The translations under genes were made by a program, and so were the position numbers. Below the pieces are notes generated by a model. It saw only the letters and a list, made by a program, of their open reading frames with translations, was not told where the DNA came from and did not search any database. Shown here piece by piece: positions 1 through 11,760 of a stretch of DNA of 64,000 bases; positions within the stretch are counted from its first letter, which is position 1, and every line of letters begins with the position of its first letter. The stretch covers positions 33,706,611-33,770,610 of the forward strand of contig NC_092576.1 in NCBI RefSeq assembly GCF_037975245.1. Reading direction: 5' to 3'. This stretch comes from Apostichopus japonicus. Its lineage: Eukaryota; Echinodermata; Holothuroidea; Aspidochirotida; Stichopodidae.

Positions 1-628
1 ACATATTCTGGTATAGTAGTCCCTCTTTACATCTTCAAACAAAAAACGCAAGAGACATGTACAACACAAAAATAACATAACATTACGACATTCCCGATAC
101 CCTACACTTTATTAATATGTTTATAACTTCTAAAGTGTTCCGCTGTGGAACAAAACTAAGAAAACATCTAATATTGATCCTTTTTTTCAAACTTAAGTCT
201 CATCTGAGTAAGTTTGCAATGTAATTTACATTACGTTTATGGCAAAAACATGTTCTACATTCTAGCTTGGTTTGTTTGTAAACCCTTCAAGGGTCAGATC
301 ATATGTTTTTAGTTGTTATTTAAATTATTTGTGTGTCCTTGTTTGAAGAATTAAACTTTCTTACGGTTTATATGTTCATATCTTTAAATAACAGCGAGAG
401 ATGAAAAACGTTGAATATTTAGAACTGTAATGATTGTAATGACTAGGAATAAGGAGTCCATGAACCAAACGTTAAAGAAAAGTTCCCATTTTCAATAAAT
501 ATAGGAAGAAAATTTTGCGCGACCATGTGAAATCTGAAGGAAGCTTTACAGGAGCAGTTTAAATAAGTAAAATTAACGGAAACTCCAATATAGTGCCACA
601 AAGGCAAAGTAAAAGGCGGTGCAGGGGT
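1..628. other. AT-rich sequence, no gene seen
   Basis: No supported exon, RNA gene or repeat is seen here. A 102-codon minus-strand open frame covers 443-751, but only its right part overlaps a frame with splice-site support, and that part reads in a different frame. Confidence 0.4.
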
Positions 629-743
629 TTTATTGAGACCGGCCTTTAATGTCCAGGACCACCAATGATAGCACCTAACATACTGAGTCCGCTGATTACA
701 ACTGTATCTAGATGATGTTTTGTAGGAATAATTTGATGAGTAC
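629..743 (-). CDS. Possible terminal exon with hydrophobic tail
   Basis: On the minus strand an acceptor (gatgtgtag) precedes an open frame that begins with two bases completing a codon and continues for 31 residues to a TAA at 646-648. The residues end in a hydrophobic stretch, VVISGLSMLGAIIGGPGH, which could be a membrane or GPI-type tail. An AATAAA on the minus strand lies at 629-634, close behind the stop. It sits downstream of the duplicated exon block on the same strand and could be its last exon, but no intervening exons were found to prove the link. The tail and the signal may both be chance. Confidence 0.25.
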
Positions 744-1190
744 CTACACATCTATGGATTGGTATGTATGAATATACCAGCAACAGTTTGTTACAACTAA
801 CGCACAAAGTAACTGCCTACAAACATTCACACATATAGTTTTACGCATATACCGTGATGATCAGTACATCTAACATATCATGCTTTGTGGTAATTAAGCT
901 TGCACTTCCAGCACATTCGGCAAACCTGTTTGAACTAATGATATCAGCAATGATAATATAAAACTTCAAAAATCAAGTTATACTTTCATACAGGATTTTC
1001 ATATTCAATGCTATGCAATATGAAGAAAAAACAACAATTAAGTCAATATACGATAGCAATCCCTTCATTTTCTTCACAATGATTGTGTCAATCTTTGTGA
1101 CTTCACATTCCTAAGAATAATTTGTGATAGAACCTGTTCCATTCCATACAACATTAACTAATGGGCAAGGGACATGAATAGTTTGTTAGG
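744..1190. other. Intronic or intergenic sequence, nothing recognised
   Basis: AT-rich sequence without a supported exon, repeat or RNA gene. Confidence 0.4.
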
Positions 1191-1460
1191 GTCCTGGGGA
1201 TAAATATGGGAACGGGCACCGATTTGCTCTTTCTAGTTATTATTATGATTATGTAATGCGAATGATCATACACATTCCTATTACAGCTTTGCCGGTCGTG
1301 TTTATCATTAATTTATTCCCGCGCCCATTCATTGATCTCGGGGTTGTTTCCCCCTTTCCTTCCCTCGTCAGGTCTACAAGCAAGGGGACAGACGATTTTG
1401 AGTCTAGGAACTGGCTGACTTGCACAGTAACTGGAACCTTTGTGCTGATGGTTTAATATG
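1190..1460. other. GC-richer island with open frames on both strands
   Basis: This stretch is visibly richer in G and C than its surroundings. It is open for 66 codons on the plus strand (1256-1456) and for a similar length on the opposite strand. The minus-strand reading looks protein-like (VPVTVQVSQFLDSK, then a basic, Gly-rich part) but has no start codon and weak splice signals. It may be a fragment of a transposable element or an exon. I cannot name it. Confidence 0.2.
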
Positions 1461-2123
1461 CTAATAAATGACAGTACAATAACACATACGCTTTGCGCAT
1501 GCTCTTTGCTAATCTGACAACCTAATTAACATTTAAATTAGAAATTAAAATGTTGCATAATTATATTTATTTATGCCAGTCAAACTGGTGAAAATAATTC
1601 CTTAAGAATGTAGCATAGGCAAGAGCCAATATGTTATCTATAAAGCACCGTTTCCTGAAATCTCGTTTCCGCAACCTCAATGAATGTAAAATGTCAGTAT
1701 GTTTTTTTTTTTCAAGATATATATCTGCCGGAAACTGGAGAAACATTCTTTTGCATATTACTTGAGTTAGGCCCAGATTTGTTATATTAACTGGACTAAT
1801 GTTGTCACCGAATGTTATATGCTCATCCTTTTAATATTCCATGTGAATAATATGGAAACAGCCTTCACACCTATTAAAAATACGTTGTTTGTAGAGCAGG
1901 GATTCGCTATATCGATGTATCACTATTGATGTCAATAGCATGCAAAAGTTTCACCATTGTTACAAGATGCATTTAACTTAAGCATAGAAAACGAATAGAC
2001 TGCTTGATGTCAAAAATGGCCCTACAGTTCTCTTTCCCAAGAGACGTTTCTTGACAAGTTGTAGATTAAACACTACTTTGTAATAAAGTTATTTTGGGAT
2101 AAGTAAAACAAGACTGAGCATAC

Positions 2124-2182
2124 CTCCCAGAGACCGGTCTGCAGGTCCAGATGAAAAACACTGTCGAATGGACACCACAAGA
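2124..2182 (-). CDS. Exon A4 of duplicated-domain gene
   Basis: A 59-nt exon. The acceptor is ...tttatctttcag and the donor is GTATGC. It starts with two bases that complete a codon begun in exon A3 and ends in phase 0. The residues include FHLDLQTGLWE, an aromatic-x-L-D-x-x-T-G-x-W-E pattern. This resembles the last strand of a Kelch-type blade and also the short motif before the end of CILP/FAM171-type extracellular domains. Neither assignment is secure. The paired exon B4 has the same length, with a mix of synonymous third-base and replacement changes. Confidence 0.55.
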
Positions 2183-2400
2183 CTGAAAGATAAACATATG
2201 AACAAAGCATTAGTGCGTAAACTGATTGTCGGCGAAATTGTACATTCAATGAGCAATATGTGTCATGCTATTGCAAAGAAACGCAATGGTTGAATGCTGA
2301 ACTATTTTATGCTTCTATTGGAATAAAAATGCTTTTGGCCAAAGATTCGCAACTCTAATATAGTCTTTGGGAAAGATATAGAACGTTAAGTTGGAAACTG

Positions 2401-3772
2401 TTTTGGTCTGCTAGACATGTCGATTTTTTAACGGAAGCGTTCTGTCATCAGCTTTGACCATAATCACGTTTAACCCTTGATATGCCCATTGTGATCATAT
2501 AATTGTCCCCCTGGGGGAAAATATTTACACATTGTAATTACTTAAAATCTGTTCATTTTGTCAATAGGGACCCCAAGTATTGACAGATAGGTATTGAAAT
2601 GAAGTTTTAATTTTTATAATTTTTTTTATAATTGAGCTAATTAGATATGTAAATATGCAAATGAGGTTATGATACAAACAATGCACTTTTTTTGCCCATT
2701 TGAAATTATTTTGATGAAATCTGCTGGACTTTTGATAGTTTGATGAGTTCAAGACATGTTATTTCATAAGTAAAATATTATTTGATGCTTGAATGTGAGG
2801 AATATGACTGATTTTCCCCCCTCCAAACAAACAAATGTATTCTGTAATACATTGGTAGCCACGCGTAACGGTAAGTCTATATATACCAATTGCGCTACAT
2901 ACACAATACATAGTACATACAGTGTGCAAACAGTGTGCATACAGTATGCGGCTTACCGTATCAGAATTTCAGAATTTCATGGTCAGAATCTTCTTCTCCA
3001 AAGGCTTGATGGTCAAATTGCCCATAAAAAGAAGGTCTAACGCCTCTTAGAAGTATTTAGCCATGATAATATGTGCTAAATAGTTACCGTTTCATTTACG
3101 TGAGTGATTGCATTGACCCTAACGACGCAAGCATATCAACTGTGGTTGACCGAAATTCTATACCGTAGAAATGCTCGAGTTGAATTGCTAGGGATTACTC
3201 ACAAAGTGGAGGCGCTATTGCTCAATTGTTTCTATGTAGAGTTGAATTTCAGTGTGGCGCTTCTGGAGAGCTAAAAATCTTTTCTGTAGGGTGAGGCATT
3301 CGGGAGAAATATTTTCAGAAAGTTGACCGTTTTTTGGCCTTAACATAGACCGAAAAACGTTATTTTTTGACATATTTTCCCCAAATATAGAGCCATCTCT
3401 CTACATATGCCTCTGAGGCTCCTGATTTGATTCCTTGTATGTATTAGATAGTTGTATAAGATAGGGTCAGGTTGACTGACATTTTTCACTGTTCTCACGA
3501 TTTTTTTGAAAAAAAGGTCAAAACGACCGGTGTTTTGAATGTAAACAAATCTTTGAAGACCAAAAAAAAAAAAAGGTCCCTGTGACCCCTCGGAAAAAGG
3601 TTGTTTATTGATGCAGGCTGTCTTGTGTGCAAAATAAAGCTATGGGAAGCTCTCTAGTGTATTCCTATCTCGAGTAATGATTTTCTAAAGCATGTCTTCA
3701 CTTATGTTCATTAAAGGGCAATCGGGAAATAAGGAGTTTTAATGTACTCCATGTAATGCTACTCAGTTGGAA
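2401..3772. mobile_element. Sequence present only in copy A (probable insertion)
   Basis: Alignment of A with B is continuous up to ...ggaaactg (A 2400, B about 7286) and resumes at the gatcaat block (A about 3785, B about 7302). About 1.37 kb in A therefore has no counterpart. It contains an A-run at 3562-3574 and no coding region or clear terminal repeats. Most likely it is an inserted repeat, but a deletion from B cannot be excluded. Open frames at 2561-2752 and 2789-3040 fall inside or at its edge and show no protein features. Confidence 0.4.
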
Positions 3773-4120
3773 AAAATGTTGCATTCCGATCAATGTTTAC
3801 CTAAGCTGACCGTTAAAATGTACATTGTTCTGGTTTTTTACAACTAAAACTTGAACTTTTCTACTGATATTATTATTGATAATCTAAATAATTCTACATA
3901 TCGACATTCGCTCTTTTTCAAACATTTGCCGTGCTTGTGACATAAACAACCAGCATAAGTTTGATAGCTGTTTACAAAACATCTGCAGACAAAGAAGAAA
4001 ACAACCTCTTAGTTGGTACTGTGCATACGGTATTTATCACTAGTAGAAGAATACGCAATGAAAACAATTTATTGTTAGACTTATCGAGTAAGTATTTTCT
4101 TTACTTTAACCCTAGTTTAC

Positions 4121-4197
4121 CATTAATTGCCCGAGATATCATCGTCTTCATGAAAGAAGAAGATGAGACAGAAACCGGCAATCGACAACCTTCGAAG
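4121..4197 (-). CDS. Exon A3 of duplicated-domain gene
   Basis: A 77-nt exon with a pyrimidine-rich acceptor (ttcttcttattttaaag) and donor GTAAAC. One base completes the codon from exon A2 (TG+C, Cys), 25 codons follow, and one base is left over that joins exon A4 (G+TC, Val). The paired exon B3 is 74 nt, one codon shorter, with the same acceptor context and phases. A plus-strand open frame over the same bases (3961-4203) also has a counterpart in B, but it lacks the splice and phase support seen here. Confidence 0.55.
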
Positions 4198-4674
4198 CTT
4201 TAAAATAAGAAGAAAAAATCCATGTGTATCAAATAAATGTTTTCTTTCTCTTAGTAATATAATCTCTGGTAGAAGATTAGTAAAGAAGTGCATTTACTGG
4301 AATATTCATGACCTACTTCTTGACTATGATATTAAGTGTTGCAAATACTTGGAGTCGAAGTTAACCAAAGCGAACTGAAATAGTAAAGAGACAAAGTGAC
4401 TGGACGTAACTACTATCTGTATGAAAACAGTTAAAAGTTCTCTGGCAACAAATAGTGTTGCTCGTCATTTATATCACGTATGCCCAATAACAATGCTTTG
4501 AAGAGAATTAACTCAAGTCAAAGACGTTTCAAAGAACTTTAAAATCAGTCCTGCAAATTAGAAATTTTAGAAGTTATTGTCTCATTGCCAGCAATATATG
4601 AGGTGTGACGCAAAGGTATAACATGTGTATAGAGCCTGTGGCCTATTTCGTCAATTATTGAGTAGTTTTCTTAC

Positions 4675-4889
4675 CACAGTACATTAAAATGTTGATCTTT
4701 CATTGCACATAGCAATATGTTAACAACATCCCGTTCTGTAATTTCACTTGTATTGCGCTCGTTCTTATTCACAACGTGCATCTTCTGTAGTGGCGGCAGA
4801 TTGGTTAGTTGAATCCCATTATTTGATATAATAGTTTCGTGAGCAGTCGTCTTAAACGATTCATTGAACAGTAAAGAGGATATCGGTAT
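4675..4889 (-). CDS. Exon A2 of duplicated-domain gene
   Basis: A 215-nt exon with acceptor ttccttcctaacag and donor GTAAGA. Reading in phase 0 it is open throughout (starts IPISSLLFNESF, contains TNLPPLQKMHVV and ends ...MKDQHFNVL plus two bases); the other two frames are closed. The paired exon B2 is 209 nt, a difference of exactly two codons, so length changes have kept the frame. A hydrophobic-amphipathic run (VVNILLCAMK) lies near the end. Function is unknown; no catalytic motif is seen. Confidence 0.65.
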
Positions 4890-4909
4890 CTGTTAGGAAG
4901 GAAACAAAA

Positions 4910-5490
4910 TGTTTGTATCTTCCCTGTTGAAATTAAATCAATCAACGTTTCATACCCACATGGGATCTTACTATCTTTAACAATATATATTTAATGATGG
5001 TTTGCTATTTAGGAGATTATATGACGCAGACGTGTTCTACGGTAGCACTTAACTACAACCGTACTATTGTATTCATATCTCAATGTCGTGATTGTTTTGC
5101 TGTCACGTTATGTGTTATCAAAGTAAACCCGGAACCTCAGCAAAGTGATGAATTCATCAATGTTTACCGGAGTTGTAAATTCCAGAACTGTGTTTTATCT
5201 TTCAAACAATCGAACTTATGCAATATATCTAATTTCTTTTATTCCTCAAGTGGTACATTTTTTTAAAAGGAAACATGAAAATGTAAAAATGTACAAGTAA
5301 AATTATACCATAAATATGACAACTTAAAAATAAGAACGGTAAAAGCCATACAAAACAGAAGAATGGTAATATCTTTACTATTAAAGCTATTGGAAGTGTA
5401 GGTATTGACATCATATTTTTAGCTTAAATTTACCTCTTTTTTTTATGGATGGCTGTTTTTTTAAGGATAGTTGTTCTTCGTGGCTTTGAC
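4910..5490. other. Intron of copy A with unmatched sequence
   Basis: Relative to copy B (12190-12330) this intron segment holds several hundred extra bases. It includes a 90-codon plus-strand open frame (4994-5266) rich in Cys that has no counterpart in B and no recognised domain. I treat the frame as chance. Confidence 0.3.
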
Positions 5491-6038
5491 CTATAATTTC
5501 AACTTCTCATATTCAAACCTCAACTATGTATGAAAAGATTATCCTTTTCCTAAAATATATTGGATAACACAGTGTTTTTGTCTTGTCCTTGCGTAGTGTT
5601 AAGTTCTGTATAAATTTCCCTGCAAACGCTGTAGTTTCGACAATATATGTGAAAATTGTACACAGTTTCAGTCGAATCTTTCACCATTAAATATCAATAA
5701 TACTCTCTTTTTTATATGAAGAGTTTAAATATTGACTTTTCATGTCAGTTATTTAAACCGTCATCATAAACATAACAATATGCTTGTAGAATTGATTCTG
5801 ATTAGGAGTCTGGAATAAGTTTGACTAAATAGTTTAGCCCAGAATGATTAACGATATCTTTCCCAATTCTAAATTTAAAAATTATTATCTTAGACAGTTG
5901 TTAGTCATTCATGTGTTCCAAACGTTATGAAGAGGATAGAACATGCTGGAAATCAGTTATAATTAAAAGGCCCTAACTAATCCATTCTGTGAAAAAAAAT
6001 TTGCTGTGGGAGCATCTTTAAATCTGGAATACACTTAC

Positions 6039-6152
6039 ATTATATCTGTATGCCACATGAAGGAGCTGTACAGTTGACCTCTGTTGTAACACTCTGCAAT
6101 CAATAGATACAGTACTGTCACGAATATGCTCCATCACCTGCTTGTCAACAAC
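6039..6152 (-). CDS. Exon A1 of duplicated-domain gene
   Basis: A 114-nt, 38-codon exon in phase 0 at both ends. The acceptor is a pyrimidine-rich tract ending ctacgctaag and the donor is a consensus GTAAGT. Residues start VVDKQVMEHIRDSTVSID and end QQRSTVQLLHVAYRYN. The paired exon B1 is 120 nt, two codons longer, and keeps the 14-residue core LQQRSTVQLLHVA-R-N almost intact. The end faintly resembles the last helix of a BTB domain, but the rest of a BTB domain is not visible, so I do not assign it. The nested acceptor 15 nt downstream (cag) is also in frame. Confidence 0.6.
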
Positions 6153-6463
6153 CTTAGCGTAGAACAAAATGAACGAGAGTTTAAGGTCACTAGAAGTAAA
6201 AATAATATCATTTGAAACACAATATAGTATAAACCTGCATTGGAGGAACCCACAGGGATGACTAAGCTATTCAATTGACAATATTACAATCACTGTCTTC
6301 CATTTGGGTGACAAGACTGCTCTACTTTGTTTTTTTATTTAAGAAAAATATAAAATTAAACCAATTTCATTGCAGTAGAAGTGTTTGATAACTTATTCTT
6401 CCTGTAAATGAAAGATACGCAACCGAATAAATATTTGTATTCACCTGAATTTAATCACCTTAC

Positions 6464-6669
6464 TTTGTACAGAACGGCAAGACAATGGTATCATGGTAAA
6501 GCATGTAACTATAACGAATTATGTCATGACAAAGCGTTTGAAAATACCATAAAGATTTATTAGCAATTATTTTGGCAGGATAAAAATTGTCAGTCGCATG
6601 CTCAAAACGGAGGGTGTCCAATTTGGTGTGGCGGTGGTGGGTCGGGGGATCCCCATCTTCTTCGTCCAT
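6464..6669 (-). CDS. Open frame at the 5' side of copy A, uncertain
   Basis: An ATG-initiated frame (MDEEDGDPPTHHRHTKLD...) runs 68 codons to a good donor (GTAAGG). The homologous place in copy B (13290-13500) has an in-frame stop and a frameshift, and splicing from this donor would not enter exon A1 in its open phase. It may be an exon of another transcript, a decayed first exon, or intron sequence that is merely open. Confidence 0.2.
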
Positions 6670-6982
6670 TTAGGTTAAAACGCATATTGACTGGAGCAAT
6701 GCTTTTACCCACTGCTTAACCTTATACAATTTCATGCGAATATTATGCAAATAGCCTAAGCACTTCATAACAATACTTTGTTTTCAAAACAGATATCGTC
6801 TATATAGATGTATCTCCATTGATATAAAAAACATGAAAAAAGTTACATCAGTTACATTATACATATAACTTAATATAAAATAGTTTCAAGAGAGTTTTCT
6901 TGTGGTGTTGTGATTAAACACTACGTTGTAGATCATGCTATTTTAGATCATGTGAAAAAACACTAAGAAAGACAGAACATAC

Positions 6983-7041
6983 CTCCCAGTGACCTGTTTG
7001 CAGATCCAGACGAAAATAATTGTCAAATGGACGCCACAAAA
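6983..7041 (-). CDS. Exon B4 of duplicated-domain gene
   Basis: A 59-nt exon with acceptor tttatctttcag and donor GTATGT, same phases as A4. Residues end YFRLDLQTGHWE. Four synonymous third-base differences from A4 (TTC/TTT, GAC/GAT, CAG/CAA, ACC/ACA) and about five replacements separate the copies, so the motif residues D, T-G and W-E are kept while others drift. Confidence 0.55.
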
Positions 7042-7621
7042 CTGAAAGATAAACATATGAAATGAAGCAAATCATACAACATATTTATGCGTAAACTGAT
7101 TATCAGCCTAGTTGAATTTCCAATGAGCACATAAACAGCAACGTGTTCCATTCGCTTGAAAATTAAAAGGAAGAATTGAAAGCTGAACTAGTTTCTGCTT
7201 CTTTTTAAATAAAAAAATGCTTTTAACGAAAGATTCCCAACTCTAACAGTCTTTGGGAAAGACATAAAACATTAAGTTAGAAACTGACAGCTACTTACAT
7301 TTCGATCAATTTTTGCCTAAGTGGACTGATAAATGTACATTTTGAGGTTTTTTACAACTAAAGCTTGAACTTTTCTATTGAGATAATTTTAATACTCTAA
7401 ATCATTCTACATATCGACATACATACTTTTTCAATCCCTTTGCCGTTTACGTGACATAAGCTTATATTGACATCAACCAACATAAGTTTCATAGGTGTTT
7501 ACAATACACTTGAAGACAAAGCAATACAAAAACTCTTTCAGAACAATAAAAAGTGATGAAAACCATATTATATATTTAGACTTATTCAGTAAGTACATTC
7601 TTTACGATAAACCTATTTTAC

Positions 7622-7695
7622 CATTAAGTGCCAGAGATAACATCCAGTTTGTGAAAGCAGATGAGAGAGAAACCGGCATAAGCCAACCCTCGAAG
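7622..7695 (-). CDS. Exon B3 of duplicated-domain gene
   Basis: A 74-nt exon with a strong acceptor (pyrimidine tract then tatag) and donor GTAAAA. It completes a Cys codon with exon B2 and ends with one base that forms a Val codon with B4. Residues begin FEGWLMPVSLSSAF. It is one codon shorter than A3. Confidence 0.55.
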
Positions 7696-8194
7696 CTATA
7701 AAATTAAAAGAAAAGAAACGTCCAGTGTATCACATTGATGTATAAATCAAAATAGTTAACTTATTTTTTACTTAATTATTTTGTTTCTCTTAGTAATATG
7801 ACCTATATCCTGGTGAAAGATGTAGATTAACCGGAATATTCAGGACCTAGTTCTTGACTATGATGTAAGGTGAAACTCTATTGCCTTTTGCTATTTTACA
7901 TACAAACCTTAAAGTGCTGTAAATGTTTCGGATACTTGAAATCAAATTTAACTGAAGCGAACTGAAATAGTAAATGTATTTAAAGACTGAACGTAGACAA
8001 TTAATCTTACAAATATAGTTAAAGTTCTCTGGCAAGGAATAGTGTTGATCGTCATTTATATCACATATGCCCAATATCGATGCTTAAAAGTAAACTAACT
8101 TATGAATTCTTTAAAACACTTTTTTAAAGAACTTTAAAACTCAGACCCGCAAGTTAAATATTTTAGAAGTTGATTTCGCATTGACAGTCATATA

Positions 8195-8215
8195 CAGTAC
8201 CGCTCACGTATAACT
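8195..8215 (+). repeat. Left terminal inverted repeat
   Basis: Twenty-one bases beginning CAGTACCGCTCACG. They match the reverse complement of 11865-11884 except for one extra G. Confidence 0.75.
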
Positions 8216-8282
8216 CGGCGTAGACGTATACTTACGTTTATCTACGCGATTATACGATGTTATACGTTCCTGTACGCGACTT

Positions 8283-8326
8283 TCTACGCGGTGTCTACGC
8301 GGCGTCTACGCGGTGTCTACGCGGCT
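8283..8326 (+). repeat. Subterminal 11-bp tandem repeat
   Basis: Four head-to-tail copies of TCTACGCGGYG; the last ends in CT. A further copy lies near the opposite end of the element at 11786-11795, and GAGGGATTATACGCG occurs near both ends (about 8351 and 11769) in the same orientation. Such clusters are typical binding sites for a transposase. Confidence 0.7.
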
Positions 8327-11300
8327 TAGGGCTTCGCTTCAGTGCACCTGAAGAGGGATTATACGCGCGTAAAGACGTACAATCTCGTATAATCTGTAAA
8401 CGTAGGGCATTCTCAGCCACTTTATATAGCAGAGCTTCTATGGGTTAGAATAAACTGTGATGCAGAAAAGAGTCGGTAAACTCAACATCAAGTAATGTCT
8501 CCTAAGCCTTTCCAAAATATTCAACCACAGAGTAAGCATATACTTAAGCCGTTAAGAATAAGAGTAACAAAGAAAACAGCGCTACTAGAAGCACAAACGA
8601 TCGATACAATCAGTGCAGGAAAACTTCAGCAAGGAAACTTTATCAATTACAATGTGCACCAGTCTGTTAATATTTATACGAGTTCCTCCCGTTGGGCATG
8701 AAATTGAATGTAGGTAAGAATTAATGAGAACTAGGTAGGCCTTGGCCTATCCTACCTCTTAGCCCTCATCGAAAGTTACGCCGTATATACCTCGCAAGAA
8801 AACCACAATAACCGTTTAACAAAAAAACAAAAAAAAATTGAACTTGAAGATCTGACTTCCCCAAAATGCAATGACAAGGTTTTGGTTAGGCCTACTATTA
8901 TAAAATATTTTCAGAAGAAAACCCTTACAATTTTTTCCCACAAATATTGAGGCTTAGGTATTAGTGCTTCCTCACAATCAACGAGCCTCCCCGAATTTCG
9001 CTCCGCTTACGTAAAACTTCTATGTATATATAACACGTGGAAAGACCCGATTTTTTACACACATAATTCCCATTGACATTAGTCACGGAACGTAAATTGG
9101 TCATCGACATTCGAACTTGCCCAGGTTCACTTCACCATGGGAACGACACAACAAATTGTACATGATGGTAAATTTTCCCGCCATCTGGACGCCGAGGTGT
9201 TCAAGCTACATCAACAGTGTAAATTTCCATGAAAAATGGGCGGGGTAATGACAGTGTTGACGAAAGAAGTTTTACCAGTTGAAATTTATGATTGGTTGCC
9301 TTTTTAATAAAATGTTATCGTAAACACAAACATAAGCGACTTTGGATACTTTTCCTACTGTATATGTAGCGTTTCTATTTTGCACTCCTGGCACGATGCC
9401 AAACAAAATATTTCGAAATGCAGTGTATTGCTTTTTCCACAAGGGCCATTGCTGGTATGTTATATTGAAAGTACATAGGCCTGGCCATTCAGAAAGTGTT
9501 GAAAAATCGTGTAAGGTGAATTAATGATTTGAACATTGAAGTCAAAGGTGATACAACTTTGAACACAAAATTGCTGCGAAGAAATATATTGAAGTAACGT
9601 CACATTTTGACAAAAGCATTCAATGTACAATAACTGTTTACTAACCTTTTGAAACAAAAATTCAAACAGAAGGAGTGGGGAGCAGTAACACGAAATAAGA
9701 GAAATATCGACATATTGATGATAATGGCCATCGGTGTCGGGCGACAACCAACCATTCCCACTATATCTTATCCTGGTTCTGAGTGGCTTCCGTTTTACCT
9801 AGGCTCAAAACGTCGCACAAAATATTTTCAAAACAACGGTACACATGAAGTAATCCAATAAATCCCAGACTGAACAACGAATATAAATACACTACAGCAT
9901 CGTTACTTTATTGTTTACCTCCTGCCGGCACAACCGAAAATGTTTAATGTTTAATATGTAACACGGAGATACGTATTGAACTTGTTTAAATAATTTCAAT
10001 GTTTTAACATGTCACTCCCGTAGCTCCTTAAAAGTTGCTAAGCTTTTTATTGATAACGCAAAACGTACCGCCATTACCAGTCACACAAGGCGCCACGACA
10101 TGTAACACTGTTTAAAAAGTCGGAAACATCTGAAAGTACTAGCAGTAATATGCAAATGTTACGAACGTTTTACCCCTACGTTAAGTGTATTTTTTCTCAC
10201 CGTTCAATCGTCCGGTTATTTTCCTTTTTTTTATCTTCAATGGTTATCAAAGTTTGTTTTTTTGACAATGAGGAAAAGTTATTCGCAAAATTTGAACATA
10301 TTGAGAAACAAATCCCAGGGCGTAAAATCTCACGAACATACTTGTACTTCCAGGAATCCAGGGTAAAGCTCGTTGCTGCAAAGGTTGAGCTCACACGCGC
10401 AAAGCAAGGTACCTGGGAGACTGCTTGGGCCACCCCTCCTCTCTTACGAGACGGGTTAATATAGTGTTGCACGTTTTTTGGCAGTTTGCCAGGGTTGTAA
10501 CAACTCCTTGTTAGGTCATAAAGGAATGCAAATTAACAGGTGTCAGGCTTGTGAGCAGAAACCAGGACATGACCTAGATTTCCAGGGTAGTCAATATTCC
10601 GCGCGCACCTGCAGTTGGGATATTTGGTGATCACGTTTTAGTACGCATGACATGGGAAAACGAAAACCTCAAATGAAACTTACTGTTGGAATACCTGGAT
10701 TTTACTCTTCTGATGTTCGGTTACAACTGGTTCTTATCATGTCAAGTTAAATGGAGCTGGTAAGCATCTTAGCGCCATTTTAAATTGTGCTCGAACCCTT
10801 TTGTCATGGCCAATCAGTCTGTGGATCCTAAATGTTTTTTATTTGGCAAACGGACATTCAAGGATAAAAGTCATGCAATTGGAAACTGTTTTCCTACATT
10901 CTAAGAAGTAAAAGTTGTTTACGTAACACCTCTCTTTTTGTTCAAAGTTTTGTTTTAGCATAGGCCTACTCAAATCAACTGAGGGAAAACAGGATGTTCA
11001 ATGAAGGTTTGAACTGTCGGAAAATGTCAATTATACATATTTTCATATGAAAGGTCCGCCGTTTTGCGGCAAATTCTCTGCCGCTTTCAATACATATTTT
11101 CCACTAACACACATCTTGCGACAAAGAATTACCATACGTTTGAGTTGTTCTTTTTTTTCAAATAAAATAATGTTTCTCGTACTAAATCTGAAAATAAACG
11201 GGGGGCCATTATTTTTTCTTTTCATTGCGTTAATACTAGTTTGGAATACGTGGCTTCCTTTACAAAATATTATTTAATGATAGTTTAGAATGCTTGTAAT

Positions 11301-11760
11301 CCGAATAGACACCCGGGGAATCAGGAAAAAGGAGGCCCCTTGCGCGGGCGAAAAACACGCTTTGTTTTTAACCGGCCCTGCTTCAAAGTTGTTGGGTGGA
11401 ATTTTTTTCTTTTCATTCCAATGAACCAACGGTAAATTAAATAAAAATTGACAAAGAAACGCTTAGTAATACTTTATTATTTCTTCAAATGTTGACAACT
11501 ATTGAAAGTAAACTAATCCTCCGTGGAACATAACCTCTTCAACTGTAAAAAAAAAAGTCGGGGAAAGAAACACTGAATAGAAACCCAATTAACAAAAAAC
11601 ATTCTATGCCATCAAACACTTTACCTTCGTCCCCTTCGCTGCAAAGTGAATATCACGTCTTCAACTACGATGTAAGAAACGGCTGTTTTAAACATCTCAC
11701 TAACTCTTTCGGCGACTTTAATCCCTATTCATTGAGCACAATAGCATTTCCTGCGTATAA
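8327..11760. other. Interior of the 3.69-kb element
   Basis: No recognisable coding region. Seen are a short hairpin at about 8732-8758 (AGGTAGG ... CCTACCT), A-rich runs near 8820, and a GC-richer part at 10300-10620 without an identifiable protein. Confidence 0.4.

Larger units (their letters stand above)
1690..6680 (-). repeat. Tandem segmental duplication, copy A
   Basis: Copy A aligns in order with copy B (6690-13500) over exons and introns. Anchors include the start-like block at 6460-6670 (B 13290-13500), exon 6039-6152 (B 12873-12992), an intron block at 5500-5750 (B 12330-12560), exon 4675-4889 (B 11963-12171), a block at 4380-4540 (B 7950-8120), exon 4121-4197 (B 7622-7695), exon 2124-2182 (B 6983-7041), and flank 1800-2100 (B 6690-6970). 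Exons are more alike than introns. Copy A carries extra sequence at about 2401-3770 and 4910-5480. Copy B carries a 3.69-kb element. Confidence 0.8.

Noticed and set aside
3961-4203. Plus-strand frame shared with 7495-7701 (…ETG…QPSKL)
   Set aside because: Substitutions show no codon-position bias, and the minus-strand exon on the same bases has matching splice sites and phases.
4380-4540. Kelch-like reading (ICDINDDQHYSLPENF in copy B, 7950-8100) between exons 2 and 3
   Set aside because: Conserved between copies, but inclusion would place a stop in frame after exon 2 in both, and copy A has a further stop. Probably conserved intron sequence.
5500-5750. Conserved frame FHIYCxNYxVC in both copies (12335-12556 in B)
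   Set aside because: Copy A has a stop and lacks an acceptor, while exon 1 joins exon 2 in phase without it.
10150-10472. Overlapping 104- and 91-codon frames inside the 3.69-kb element
   Set aside because: No recognisable domain and open on both strands at once; not supported as transposase.
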